From Tethya wilhelma (taxonomy: Eukaryota; Porifera; Demospongiae; Tethyida; Tethyidae): DNA of 64,000 nt. Shown here piece by piece: positions 20,568 through 33,400 of the stretch; position 1 is the stretch's first letter; every line of letters begins with the position of its first letter. The stretch spans positions 9,350,977 through 9,414,976 of the forward strand of contig CAXIPT010000003.1 in assembly GCA_964030475.1 (NCBI GenBank), given 5' to 3'. Position numbers and translations under genes: made by a program. The notes beneath the pieces are model-generated. The model did no database searches. It saw only the letters and a list, made by a program, of their open reading frames with translations, and was not told the origin of the DNA.

Positions 20568-23500
20568 AATGCCAGAAACAAGGCTGGGCAGACCCCTCTC
20601 CAAATTACAATATCACACCAAATGAGCTTCACAAAATACGTTATAAAAGAATTCATCAGGTATAATTTCAACTTAAAGTTTGTTAATGTGACAGATAGTG
20701 ATGAAAATACTCCACTTCATATTTTATGTCAAGCTGGAGAACTAGAAGCTGTAAAACATCTATTAGCATTGGCAGAATGCGACCCAAACATTCAAAACAA
20801 AGCAGGTCTAACTCCAATACAGATAACTGGTTTGGAAAACTATCAAATTATAAAGGAACTCATTTTACATGGTGCAAACACACAGGTAGCAGATAGTGAT
20901 GGTAACACTTTACTGCACAATGCTTGTCAAGCTGGGAAATTGGATTTTGTGAAATATCTTCTATCATTTGCAAAATGTAGTCCAAACATCAAGAACAAGG
21001 CTAGACTGACACCACTCCAGATCACTTCTCTAGAACACTCTGAAATAATCAAAGAACTTATTATGCATCAAGCTGATCCTAATGTGGTTGATGATGAAGG
21101 TAACACTCCGCTTCACAAAGCATGTGAAGCTGGAGAATTAGACTCAATGAAATTCCTGTTTGCAATGGCAAACTGTGATCCAAATGCCAAGAACAAAGCC
21201 GGACTTACTCCTCTACAAGTCATCCCTCGGTGGCATTCAAACATGATAAAAGAAATCATTATCCTTGGTGCAAACCCAAGCAGTATAGTAGATAATGATG
21301 GTAATACTCTACTTCACATCGCTTGCAAATATGGACAAAAAAATTTTGTCAAATTTCTCTTAAAAGAGGCTAAATGTGATCCAAATATCAAGAATTGTGC
21401 TGGACAGACTCCTCTCCAAGTTACCTCACCCAAGTTTTCGTACGTGATTGAAGAGCTTGTTTTACATGGTGCACTTACCAATGTAGCCGACAAGGATGGA
21501 AATACTCCACTTCATAATGCATGTCAAGCAGCAGATGGGTTAGATACAGTTAGAAATCTTTTGACTGCTGCTGACTGTAATCCTAATGCTAAGAACAAGG
21601 ATGGACAAACTCCTTTGCAAGTAACATCGCTCAAAAGTTCAACAATTATTAGAGAGCTCATTCGACATGGTGCCAATGCAGATGACATGTACAAAAATTA
21701 CAAGAGAGTGGTAAAACGTCCCCTGCAACCTCCTGTAAAAGTATTTGTTATTGGAAATCCCTCTGTTGGAAAAAGTACTCTGACAGCAGCTCTTCAAAAA
21801 GAGAGCACTTTTCTTGAACGTAGGTTTTCTTCCTCACAAAAGATAACTGGAGTGGATACAAAGACTGCAGGTGTTGTTCCCCATGAATTCGAGAGTAAAG
21901 AGTATGGAAATACCACATTCTACGACTTTGCCGGCCAAAGGGAGTTCTATGGTAGCCATGCTGCACTGCTGCAGAATGTCATATTTTCTTCTCCCCCAAT
22001 TTTTCTAATTGTGGTTGATCTTCGTGAAAGTGAAGAAGCGATTACAAAGACCATATTATATTGGTTGACCTTTTTAGAAAACCAGTGTGCTTCAGTGACT
22101 AACAAACCTCATGTTATCATTGTCGGTAGCCATGCTGATTTGCTGAAAGAGATGGGAGAGGAGCAAGAACTCAAATCTAGCTGCTTGAAACCTGACACAG
22201 CTATCTCATTTCCAAATTTTGAATTTGCTGGTTTTATCACCATGGACTGTCAGTATCCTGAGTCTCGAGGTATGACTGAACTTCGTCAATGCTTAAAAAA
22301 AAGCTGTAATTCTCTGCGAACAAAAGAGACTATCACATTCAATGCTCATTGTTTCTATATATATCTTGTGGACAAATTCAGTGACTCAGTTGCTGTAAGT
22401 ATTAAAGAAATACAGGCTCAGATTAAATCTGACACAACAGAAAGTCTGGATGCTACTACTAGACATGATGTAACTAGTTTCATACCAAGAAGCTTACATC
22501 CACTCTGTAAAATTTGTGACGAACTAAATAATAGAGGACATATTTTATTTCTGAAGGATTTGCATAACACTGAACTGAGTTGGGTTGTCTTTGACAAGAA
22601 AAGTCTACTGGCTCAAGTCTCTGGAAGTATATTTGCTCCTAAAGATTTCAAACAGCACAAAGTAATCACTCAATGTACTTGCAGTACAGGAGTAGTACCA
22701 TTTTCCAGTATTGCAAATAGATTTCCAGAACACAACCCAGAGCTGTTAACCAAGTACCTTTCTTGCCTTGAATTCTGTCATGAGATTTCTGATCCTGAGA
22801 TTCTTCATTATATCACTGCAGAACACCAAACATGTGTGACAGAAGAACCCGCAACGTCCAACTCAGATGTTGAAGATCTAGAGCGCTACTTTTTGTTTCC
22901 TGCTCTTGTCAGCTTGGATGTCCCCTCAAACATATGGGATGACAATTCAGAATATTCCCACCATTGTGGGTGGATACTGCATTGTTCTATTGATAGACCA
23001 GGTCAGTTTTTAACTTCTCGATTTCTTCAAGTTCTCTTGCTAAGAATGGGGTTTTCTTTTCCACTTTCTCAACAACAACGTAGTGAACAAACTATGCAAG
23101 ATCATCCAGCCATTCAACGAAACTGCTCAATGTGGAAGAACGGAATATTCTGGGATAATGATTGTGGAGTGGAGACGCTAGTTGAGGTGCTTCCTGATAA
23201 TAAGGCAGTTGTTGTTCTTATGAGATGTGGAGAAGAAGCCATTGTTGATCTTGTTCAACTTCGATCTCAAATCGTCAGACAAATTCTGAAAGCAGCCAAG
23301 GAGTTTTGCAGTGGAATTACCATGGTCGAGTCACTCATTTATCCTTCAGATTGTAAGCAGTATCCACTTAAGCCAGTGTCACAATTAAAACTCTTTGATA
23401 TGGTTAATGTTTCTAAGGCTGTTTTAGATACCAGAGTTGCCTCCAAACATATAGTTGTATGCCCTACTGGTACAACTTATCTAGAGAGATTGCTACCATT

Positions 23501-24459
23501 TGAACCTTATGCTGAGCTAGGAGAAGACCTTTTTTGGAAATTGTTTGAATATGAAGACCACGATCCAACTGTACAGATTATTTCAGATACATTTCTTTCT
23601 CAAATTACAGAGATTCTGGTGAAATCAAAAAATCGTAGCGAGCTTATCCAATTGTTTGTACCAGAAGATGAAACTTTGGCAGAGTCTACCATAGGTGTAG
23701 AGCAACTTTTTTCAGTTTTAAAATTGTGGAAGGCATCATGTGTGGGAACATACAATTGTCTCAGACTAAAGCTGGATAAGTTCAGCATCTTTGCTGGGAG
23801 GAACCCACTGGTGAGTGTATGGTGGAATGCAACTGCATGCATGATCAATATAATTATTGCAATATGTAATAATGTATTCTTTGTCATTACAATTAAGATC
23901 TTAGCTGGAGAAAGTAGAAGCAAGAAAAGAATAAAGTCAAAGACTAGGGTGCAATTGAAACCATCATTAGTTCATGAAGGCAATGAAGAAGAATCTCTGA
24001 CAGTGACAACTACCAGTACGTTACCATGGAAATACTTTAACTCAGTGATACAGTGTATAGTCAATAGCTTTATATCATTCTGAATCAATCAACTATCAGA
24101 TTAGTCATATTATGTTTATATGCATGCTTTATACTTAAATTATATAATTAGGTGATGAACCAACCCTAGAATCACTTAAAGTCTTGAAACGTGGTAAAAT
24201 TCGGGTGAAAGTGATTGAGAGTGTAGCTGCTGAGTGGGAGCAGCTGGCAATAGCTCTAGGATTTGATCCACCAGTGATTGACTATCTGAGAAGAGACTTC
24301 AGCAGAGACTCAAAAGGAGCAGCCACAGAGGTCCTTACAAAATGGCTGAATGGAGAGAGTGAATTGGAACTACCCATCACCTGGGAGACTCTCATCCAGT
24401 GTCTGGAGGATACAGAGCATGTTGGCCTAGCTGAGACCTTAAATGATCTGTTAACTTGA
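20568..24459 (+). CDS. Ankyrin-Roc-COR-Death domain protein (ROCO/DAPK-like), copy B, 5' partial
   Basis: In-frame exons 20568-23810, 23898-24015 and 24152-24459 give 1222 codons with no internal stop. They hold about ten ankyrin-type repeats, then Roc with P-loop GNPSVGKST, DFAGQREFYG and HADL, then COR, a basic linker, and a death domain ending ETLNDLLT. Splice positions and phases are the same as in copy A. The protein is very similar to copy A along its whole length, and the best-kept parts are Roc and the death domain. Unlike its two cassette neighbours it is open, which suggests continued selection. The N-terminus is lost at the single-N join. Confidence 0.88.
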
Positions 24460-26060
24460 AGTGTTAACTATTATACTACACCACCATGGGTAAGGTATGC
24501 ATGCATGTGTACATGACCTCAAAAGTAAATATAACCACAATTATGAGAGCATAGCTGATACAAACTTTCCTCTTTCAAAACACTGTCTCAATTTAAGGCC
24601 TCTATATACAGACTATATACCTTTGTGTTTGTGAGCAGGGATTGCATGGCAGAGCCAATAACCTAGTTTCCTCTTTCAACACACCATGACTACTATGATC
24701 TCAATCATAAACTTTCTCTGATGGCCTATAGATATATACCTTTGTGTTGACAAAAACGAAAAAACATGTAAAGGTAACACAAATTTCTAAAAAAAAAAGT
24801 AGTACTATTGAAGAAGGGCAATCTCATAGTATATTTTTATTTGGGAACTTGTTGACAGTTTTATTCATTAGATATGCATGCAGTTTTCTTTCAAGATGTA
24901 TACTATTTCCTGATTTGAGATTGACAGTTTATTCATTTGAGATGCATGGTCAGGTTATTTACAGGAGATTCCTACTTTCACTCAACAGTTTTTATGAGAG
25001 ACAGAGAACCTTAGGCTGCCCCATAAACAGACTGAGTGCCTATATATAGCAGCAGTACAATCTGCCAGACTACAATATCTAGCTTGGACTAGAAATGAGG
25101 AGAAATTGCAGTAGCGTAACTGATGACAACTTCCAGTGATGCAACTAAAATCAGAGTAGACATGTATGTGACTCAAGTCCCATAATAATTAAGACATTGG
25201 CCTTCCTTTCAGACTGTTTTAGTATAATAGACTGCTTATTTAGAGAACATTTTGCTACCATGCATACATCCAGTAAAATTATGGTCACATTGCACTTTGG
25301 GTTCACATGATAGAGTCATTGTTACAACCACCTGACAGTGCATATGTTGCATGACTGTACATGGCCACATGACACTTGCTATAGTATTCATGTGATCCAT
25401 GAATAAGATCAAATTATAAGTCTGATCAAGTGGATCTGTGCATGCGATGTGGGTGTTTGATGCGTGCATTGCATGCCGTTGGCTATTGTAAAGCTCAAGT
25501 ATAGCACAATGTGCATTGTTATGGAGGTGGTTACAACTGTTACTCTATCACAGGAAATCAGAGGGTAAAAGAATAAAAACTACATGTCAGCAGTTACCCA
25601 ATCTGACTGTGTGATTATCATGTACAAACATTGGTCACATCAAGATTAAACAAGAATGTAGTTATATTGTCTTCTTTTACTCATAATCCAGGCAAAAGAA
25701 CAGATGGCCAAGCCACAATTTGTTGTTAACATCCAAAGTTCATGCATATACAAGCTACATGTACTGTTGTACACATTACTAAAAGGAACATACAATCTAT
25801 CTAGAAAGTTAGGAACATAAGAGTGCATTACAGACAATAAAGTACAATAGAAATATTCATTACCCCATGCATGCATGCAAGCTATAATACTTCTCTACAG
25901 CTATAATTTTTATACCAACATAGTCATAAATATTTATACCACACTCACTGAAAAAATCATTAACCTAATAAAAAGAAATGTGGTATAATTTACTGTGAAA
26001 TCGAAGGACCTGCTGATACCATTGACCATAACTAAAGCATTCATATTAGGATTTCTAGTG
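24460..26060. other. ROCO 3' flank, no gene seen
   Basis: AT-rich DNA with no credible coding region. It is repeated as 27715-29290 with many small indels. Both copies hold the same TGCATGCATGCA runs and TTTATACCA motifs. Confidence 0.6.
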
Positions 26061-26069
26061 CTAATCCGG

Positions 26070-26718
26070 ATTCCAGGACCTAAAGAAATGTTCCAGAGCT
26101 ATAGTCCTTATTTTTGGTAGTGTATAGGCCTGGCCAGCCACTACATTTGGACTGAGATGACACGTGACAGCAATAAACAAGGGAGCCAACCACAGGCGAT
26201 CCCGAACACCCTGGAGAGAGAAAGGGAGAGAGAAGTGATTTAGAAAAAAAACTCCCCCAAAAAAACAAGCATGCAGTGTAGGGAAAAAAAAACCTTTAAT
26301 GGATGGTACATTAGAAGGCACATATTTTTGTTCTATTTTATTATAGTGAATCAAGCTAAGCCATTTATTACAAATTCCATACACACTACAAGCACATACC
26401 TTGTGATCAACATCCACAGAGAAGACTGGCTTGCCCAGCTGTCACTTCCTCACCACCATACCTTAGATACTGCAAAGGAAGGAAATACAACCACACACAA
26501 TGTACATGGAACAACTACAAGATACTTGACTGCATGATAACAATACAGCCTGACCACAGATAAGGAATACTATTCAAATCATGCAATGACCTTGAGCACT
26601 CTTAACTTGTGGCGAGTATTATAATATACTATACCTTCCTAACAACTGTAGTTTCAGAATTCTTTATCATCATAGAAATTGATAGTACATCGTCATAATT
26701 TATACCACTTTTGGATTT
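26070..26718 (-). pseudogene. SSR4 (TRAP-delta) pseudogene 1
   Basis: Intron-containing remnant of the SSR4 gene at 34412-35970. The last-exon homologue is at about 26083-26216 (GVRDRLWLAP then frame loss), the exon-5 homologue at about 26403-26469 and part of exon 4 at about 26638-26718. A 4-nt insertion in the exon-5 part (near 26437) and indels in the last exon break the frame. Exons 1-3 are missing, cut off by the DNA starting at 26842. Since intron positions are kept, it arose by genomic duplication and not by retroposition. Confidence 0.75.
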
Positions 26719-26841
26719 TACAGTGCTATGTTAAATACATGCAGTGACAGCTAGAGACTATAAATATCTTTTAATGCACAATGCCAGAATGCTGATTGCT
26801 CCCAAAGTTGTTGTTAATTGTTTTATCAGAGCTTAACTAAT

Positions 26842-27472
26842 TGGGCGAGCCGGAGCGAGCCCACCCTAGTGTGCTGAACGGCAATTTTGTCTGTTTGTCG
26901 TGTCGTTCGTTCTTCTAATTGTTCGCATGCCACATTACGTAGAATAAAAATTTAAACTTACGGTATGTTATGAGTGCCACCACGTGTTGCAATAATTTTG
27001 CATGCCTAAGGATTCGTTTCGAATTTCCATGAGGAGACGGCTACAAAAGTTTTTGCTTGCATTGAAATGGATAGTTCTCATGAAAGAAGGCTCCAACGTC
27101 GAAGAGAACTCTACAGGGAGTATATGGAGCGAGAAACGCCTGAGCAAAGAGAAGCCAGGCGAGCGAGACGACGAGAGATTTTCAACACTGAGTTGTTCAG
27201 AAGCAGGTATAGTTATGACCTAAGATTCTAAGAAGGTAGTTGACTCTGAGGTTGTCAGATTCAGTATAATATTAATAAACCCACAGAAAGAGAAAGAAGA
27301 TCAAGAGAGACAGCCCCTCAGAGAGAACACAGGCTTGAGCGAGATAGGTCTCAGGCTAATGATAGAAGATTGAGAGAGACAGCCTCTGAGAGAGAACACA
27401 GACATGAGCAAGATAGGTCTCGGGCTTGTGCAAGGAGGTCTGACAGCACCTGGTCCAGCCGCTGCATTATTT
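26842..27472 (+). pseudogene. Fragment of an Arg/Glu-rich repeat gene, probably transposon-related
   Basis: Begins with GGGCGAGCCGGAGCGAGCCC, exactly where the two SSR4-pseudogene blocks stop matching. A possible exon 27067-27206 reads MDSSHERRLQRRRELYREYM and continues with ETPEQREARRARRRE. A second piece from 27287 carries a ~23-aa repeat of RETAxxREHRxExDRSxA type. The obvious splice between them does not keep phase, and the N at 27473 cuts the sequence. Such ETxEQRE-RLxRDR repeats are common at the N-terminus of multicopy invertebrate genes linked to helicase-type transposons (recalled, not checked). No enzymatic domain is visible. Confidence 0.45.
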
Positions 27473-27478
27473 NATCTT

Positions 27479-27681
27479 CCAGGTAAGATAAGTCAAGATT
27501 CTTGCAAGACTCGCAAGAAAATTTTCCAATCTTGCAAGAGAATTGGCCGTTTTCTTGATTTTTATTGCAAGATCTTGGAAGAATACTGATTTCTTACAAG
27601 AATCATGCAGGATCTTGCCATTTCGATCTATTTTTAGAAGTAAGATCTTACATGTCATTTGCAAGAAATTTCTACCTGGGC
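27479..27681. mobile_element. Small MITE-like element with CTTGCAAG repeats
   Basis: The ends CCAGGTAA at 27479 and TACCTGG ending at 27681 are inverted. The interior repeats CTTGCAAG/TTGCAAGA several times in both orientations. It lies between the N at 27473 and a broken ROCO last exon. It has no coding capacity. Confidence 0.55.
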
Positions 27682-27714
27682 TAGCTGAGACCTTAAATGA
27701 TCTGTTAACTTGAA
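27682..27714 (+). pseudogene. Remnant of a third ROCO death-domain exon
   Basis: GCTAGCTGAGACCTTAAATG matches the last 11 codons of ROCO copy B (LAETLNDLLT stop). Everything upstream is replaced by the MITE-like element and the N join. Confidence 0.7.
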
Positions 27715-30113
27715 GTGTTAACTATACTACACCACCATGGGTAAGGTATGCATGTGTACATGACCTCAAAAGTAAATATAACCACAATTATGAGAGCATA
27801 GCTGATACAAACTTTCCTCTTTCAAAACACTATCTCAATTGATGGCCTCTATAAATTATACAGAATATATACCTTTGTGTTTGTGAGCAGGGACTGCATG
27901 GCATAGCCAATAACCTAGTTTCCTCTTTCGACACACCATGACTACTATGATCTCAATCATAAACTTTCTCTGATGGCCTATAGATACCTTTGTGTTGACA
28001 AAAACGAAAAAACATGTAGAAAGGTAACACAATTTCTAAAAATAAGTAGTACTATTGAAAAAGGGCAATCTCTAACTATATTATTTGGGAACTTGTTGAT
28101 AGTTTTATTCGTTAGACATGCATGCAGTTTCTTTCAAGATGTATATAATAATTATACTATAATTTTAGATTGACAGTTTATTCATTTGAGATGGTCAGGT
28201 TATTTACAGTAGATTCCTACTTTCACTCAACAGTTTTTATGAGAGACAGAGAACCTTAGGCTGCCCCGTAAACAGACTGAGTGCCTATAGTAGCAGTACA
28301 ATCCGCCAGACTACAATATCTAGCTTGGACTAGAAATGAGGAAAAATTGCAGTAGCTAACTGATGACAACTTCCAGTGATGCAACTAAAATCGGAGTAGA
28401 CATGCATGTGACTCATGTCCCAAGAATAATTAAGACATTGGCCTTCCTTTCAGACTTGTTTTTGTATAATAGACTGCTTATTTAGAGAACATTTTGCTAC
28501 CATGCATGCATCCAGTAAAATTATGGTCACATTGCACTTTGGGTTCACATGATGGAGTCATTGTTAACCATGCACCTGACAGTGCATATGTTGCATGACT
28601 GTACATATGTACATGCATGGCCATGTACATGACACTTGCTATAGTATTCATGTGATCCATGAATAAGATCAAATTATAAGTCTGATCAACTGGATCTGTG
28701 CATGTGGGTGTTTGATGTGTGCATTGCATGCCGTTAGCTATTGTAAAGCTCAAATATAGCACAATGTGCATTGTTATGGAGGTGGTTACAACTGTTACTC
28801 TATCACTGGAAATCAGAGGGTAAAAGAATAAAAACGGTCAGCAGTTTCCCTATCTGACTGTGTGATTATCATGTACAAACATTGGTCACATCCAGATTAA
28901 ACAAGAATGTAGTTATGTTGTCTTCTTTTACTCATAATCCAGGCAAAAGAACAGATGGCCAAGCCACAATTCCAAAGTTCATGCATATACAAGCTACATG
29001 TACAGTTGTACACATTACTAAAAGGATCAGTATAGAAAGTTAGGAACGTAAGAGTGAGTTACAGACAATAAAGTACAATAGAAATGCTCATCCCCTCATG
29101 CATGCATGCAAGCTATATAATATTTCTCTACAGCTATAATTTTTATACCAACATAGTCATAATTATTTATACCACACTCACTGAAAAAATCATTAACCTA
29201 ACAAAAGAAACGTGGTATAATTATTATACAAGGACCTGCTGATACCATTGACCATAACTGAAGCTTTCATATTAGGATTTCTAGTGCTAATCCAGATTCC
29301 AGGACCTAAAGAAATGTTTCAGGCGGCTATAGTCCTTATTTTTGGTAGTGTATAGGCCAGCCACTACACTTGGACTGAGATGACAACAGCAATAAACAAG
29401 GGAGCCAACCACAGGCAATCCCAAATACCTTGGAGAGAGAAAGGGAGAGAGAAGTATAATATAGAAAAAAATTTCAGAAATAAACAATTAAGCATGCAGT
29501 GTAGGGGGAAAAAACTGGATGGTACATTAGAAGGCACATAACTTTGTTCTACTGTATTATTACAATTTTATTATAGTGAATCAAGCTAAGCCATTTATTA
29601 CAAATTTCATACACACTACAAGCACAATGTCATACCCTGTGATCAACATCCACAGAGAAGACTAGCTTGGCTGTCACTTCCTCACCACTATACCACAACT
29701 ACTGCAAAGGAAGGAAATACAACCACACACAATGTACATGGAACAACTACAAGATACTTGACTGCTGCATGATGATAACAATACAGCCTGACCACAGATA
29801 AGGAATACTATTCCAATCATGCAATGACCTTGAGCACTCTTAACTTGTGGCGAGTATACCTTCCTAACAACTGTAGTTTCAGAATTCTTTATCATCATAA
29901 AAATTGATAGTACATCGTCATAATTTATACCACTTTTGGATTTTTTGTGCTTCTATCACCAACTCACCTGAAACACAGATATTGCCTCGGAGCACACACA
30001 CTGCTATGTTAAATACATGCAGTGACAGCTAGAGACTATAAATGCACAATGCCGGAATGCTGATTGCTCCCAAAGTTGTTGTTAATTGTTTTATCAGAGC
30101 TTAACTAATAATA
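27715..30113 (+). repeat. Second copy of the ROCO-flank/SSR4-pseudogene block
   Basis: Collinear with 24460-26841 at high similarity with many short indels, up to GAGCTTAACTAA. Beyond that, this copy continues into further SSR4-like sequence, while the first copy enters the Arg/Glu-rich fragment. It is a 2.4-kb direct duplication with no gene in its first 1.6 kb. Confidence 0.88.
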
Positions 30114-30336
30114 AAAAGGCAGTCTCCTTTACTAGCAACTGAGTCAGAGCAAACTCAATGGCCAAACGGCACACACATAGTTAGGTAAAGATGGTCATTA
30201 GTCCATACTAGCAAAATGGTGCACTGAATAGCACATGTGTATTGGCCTTACATACCTAGTTGGTTTGTCTTTGCTACTAGTAGGAGTTGTTTGTTCACAA
30301 GCCTCGGAGCATGAAGAGAGGACATTAATACACAAG
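29290..30336 (-). pseudogene. SSR4 (TRAP-delta) pseudogene 2
   Basis: More complete than pseudogene 1. Homologues of the last exon (about 29310-29440), exon 5 (about 29637-29705), exon 4 (about 29865-29975) and exon 3 (about 30255-30336) keep the order of the intact gene. The exon-5 copy begins with TAG in the reading frame, the last exon has indels, and exon 4 carries insertions. The first two exons are not found. Confidence 0.75.
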
Positions 30337-30484
30337 ACACTCAGAACGATATAGAAATGACATGTATTTGAACCAACAGTAACATATTCCCAATAAGATT
30401 CGGAAAATTCTGAGTCTGCAACAGAAGTCTAACATGAACACACAATTATTTATCATTAGTAAATACATTAACAATAATTATTAT

Positions 30485-33400
30485 TCATTTTAACACTAAA
30501 GTAAGACGTGGATCTAGTATAGCCTGCACTACACTATGTAAATGAAGTGTACATATTTCAAATGCTTTTAAAGTGTAGTTGAATTGAAGAGCATTATCAA
30601 GCACAAGAATTTCTTCTGGAGAAAAGACATAGGATATTTGCATCTTTTCCAGTGTTTGATTAGTAAGGAGCACCTCTCTTAATGATGAGATAACTTCATA
30701 ATTATAAAGATTGTGATCAGCAAAGTCACCACTATACACATATGGTGAAACATGCAAGACTTTCAAATAAGAATTCTTGCACAGTGCTTCAGCAACTGAA
30801 ATCAGCAGTCTTGGAGCTGAATTTACTATTTCTAAAGTGATCAAGTTTTTGTTTTCTTCTAACAGTTTAGTGGTATTGTCAGACATTGTATCAATTGCAA
30901 TAGAAGTAAAGACCACAAGTTCTAGTGAAGATGGTGCAAGTACGGTTTTAAACACTGTCTCCGTGGTTTCAGGTGACATGTAGCCATCACCAATCACTAG
31001 TTCCTTCAGCCTCAGACTAGAAGATGGCGATATTAAACAAGATAACGGTTCAATATCAGTGTAACAAATCCTAGTAAATGACAAGTCAAGTACTTGTAAA
31101 TGCTTTAGATTAGATAATGCATGAAGGAGCTTTACTAATCGACCATTACCTGCAGGGTTAGCACGGATATTAAGTTCTTTCAAGTTAATCATAAAAGGGA
31201 TGACATCAGCTAGTTGATCAAAAGCATTTGGTGTTAGACAATCTTCAGCTAGAGCTAGGGAAGTTAGATTGTAGTTTTCTTCTCGAAGCCTAACAGCCTG
31301 AAAGTTCCATTTTATACCTAAACTCTCCAGTGAGGATGGGGAGAGCACAATCCTTAACATTACTTGAGCTGTTTCAGGGGATACATCCCTGTCACCAACT
31401 ATGAGCTCTTTCAGACTAGAAGCAGGGGATATCAAATGTGACAAAGGTTCGATTTCTGCAAAACCTATCTTTGTGTCATACATGTAGAGAGTTTTCAATC
31501 GCTTGAGACGAGACAATGCATAAAGGAGTCTGACTAATCCTCCCTCACCTGCTGAGTTGAGACTGATATCAAGCTCTACTAAGTTGGTCATGAGTGGGAT
31601 GATGGCAGCTAGTTGATTAAAATCTGATGAATTTAGACCACACTTAATTAAATTGAGAGACAGAATATTTGCATGTTCCTTTTGGGGCGGAGAACGTAGC
31701 CCATTAATTAGCATATCAACTACTGCACCACCAAGAGTTCCATTACTATACACAGTTAATCTCCACATACAACTACTATTGGCCACACAATAACCAACAG
31801 CATAGGAATTGAACATACTAAAATCACCTTTTACATGAAAAGATACTTCAAATTGTCCCAATACTGAGTCACAATCTGCTTTTCCTTGTGATTCGTACAA
31901 ACATTGAACCAAGAATGGTAAAAGGTCCCCATCTGTATCCCATCCTCTTTTTAGCTTAACAACTTCCCATCCAATTCCACTGAATCCAGTCAGACCAGCT
32001 ACAAACTTCCAGACCACATCCCAAGCAGCCGTTTCACAATACTTCTCAAAGATAGCCAGCTGATCAGATGGTGAGCACTGAGAAATGTGAAATGCAGCAA
32101 GAAACTCCTGGAGGGTGAGATGCAAAAAACTATGAGAGATTGAGGCTTTTCTTCCCATGTACAGCTCAGTTGGAGAATTCATGAAGCCAAAGTGAACAAA
32201 GTTATTAGAGAGCTTGTGAAAAATCACCTCTTTTCTTTCAAGACCATCAAACGCTAGCTTAGCTAAAGAACTAAATGGCTGAAGAAACTGAAAAGGAAGG
32301 TCTTCTAAACTATCAGAGAGTTGCTCAACTAATGGGCCATCCTCACCTAGGTGTCGTTGTAGTATTGTCAAGCTCATTTCAATAAAGAGTTGAGTCATGG
32401 TCTGGGGAATACGCCTATTGAAAGTTCTATTATGGCTGTAGGTTTCCGTTGTTATGGCACAGTTCAACGGAATATACATGAAACTTCTGATAGCTGGATG
32501 TGTAGAGATGTAGGTCAAGAAATCTGTTAGAATACTTGGCTGGGAAGCAAAGTAGGCTTTAGCGTACTTCTTTATGTTTTCTTGTGTAAAGCCTATTACT
32601 TCTACTTGCTTGTGTATTTGAGGTTTAGCTACCAAAAGAAGGTCTGCAGTAGCAGAAGGTCTACTGGTTACCAGTATGGTGCAGTGTGAAAGGTAAGCAC
32701 CAGAAATAAGCTCAACAAATATAGAAGACTTTCGAAGGGAAGCAGGGAGTTCGTCAAAGCCATCTAGTATAAACAGCACACCCTTCCCCTCAAATCTTCT
32801 GATCTCAGCTGCTACAGCTTCCTGTACCTCTCTGTCACCATGGTAACACAGATCTTTCAAGTCCTGAGCATCTTGAAGTCGCTTCTCTCGCAACCGCAGA
32901 AGAATGACTAGTGAATATTTTTTCAAAGAATCCATTTCATCCCACCTCTTACAAAGCTCTCCCACACACGTACTCTTTCCAATGCCAGGTGCACCATGCA
33001 TATAAACACATTTCATCTTTCGCTGACCTTCTACTGGCTTCATCACCTCCTCCAGTTTGATGGGCTCTTTTTTCTGAAGAATTTCATCGATGTATCCGTG
33101 GAGAGTAGCTCTTGTGAATTCATCTGCTTGTGAGCGACTGATTTGATCACTCTTAACAAGAGCAAGGTTGATGAATTCACTACACATGAGGTTTGGGAAC
33201 TTGTCTGAAGACACGATTGCACTTTCGTACACTCCTTTGAGGTATGTAGCATAGCGATGGATTGGGCTCTCGAGTGTATGGTGACCTATAGCTGTTGAAT
33301 CTGTGTATATGAATTTTAAACAACAATATTATTATTTATTTAGTACCATAACGTCTGAGTGGTCATTAATCATGTGACCATATTGATTTGCATGGTTATT

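Larger units (their letters stand above)
17474..24459 (+). repeat. Second copy of the EGF/mucin - unknown - ROCO cassette
   Basis: From about 17474 (GTGATATAGAAATAACA) the sequence follows 6516 onward: the Thr/Pro exon, the basic-tail exon, the unknown gene and the ROCO gene, in the same order and strand. Homology breaks at about 19734, where a foldback element and unrelated DNA lie. It resumes after the N at 20567 in the middle of the ankyrin repeats. The EGF signal-peptide and first EGF exons have no copy here. Confidence 0.9.

Noticed and set aside
27002..27223. Open frame MPKDSFRISMRRRLQ... at 27002
   Set aside because: The overlapping frame from 27067 (MDSSHERRLQRRRELYREYM) has the typical repeat composition and a splice donor, so it is the more likely coding frame.
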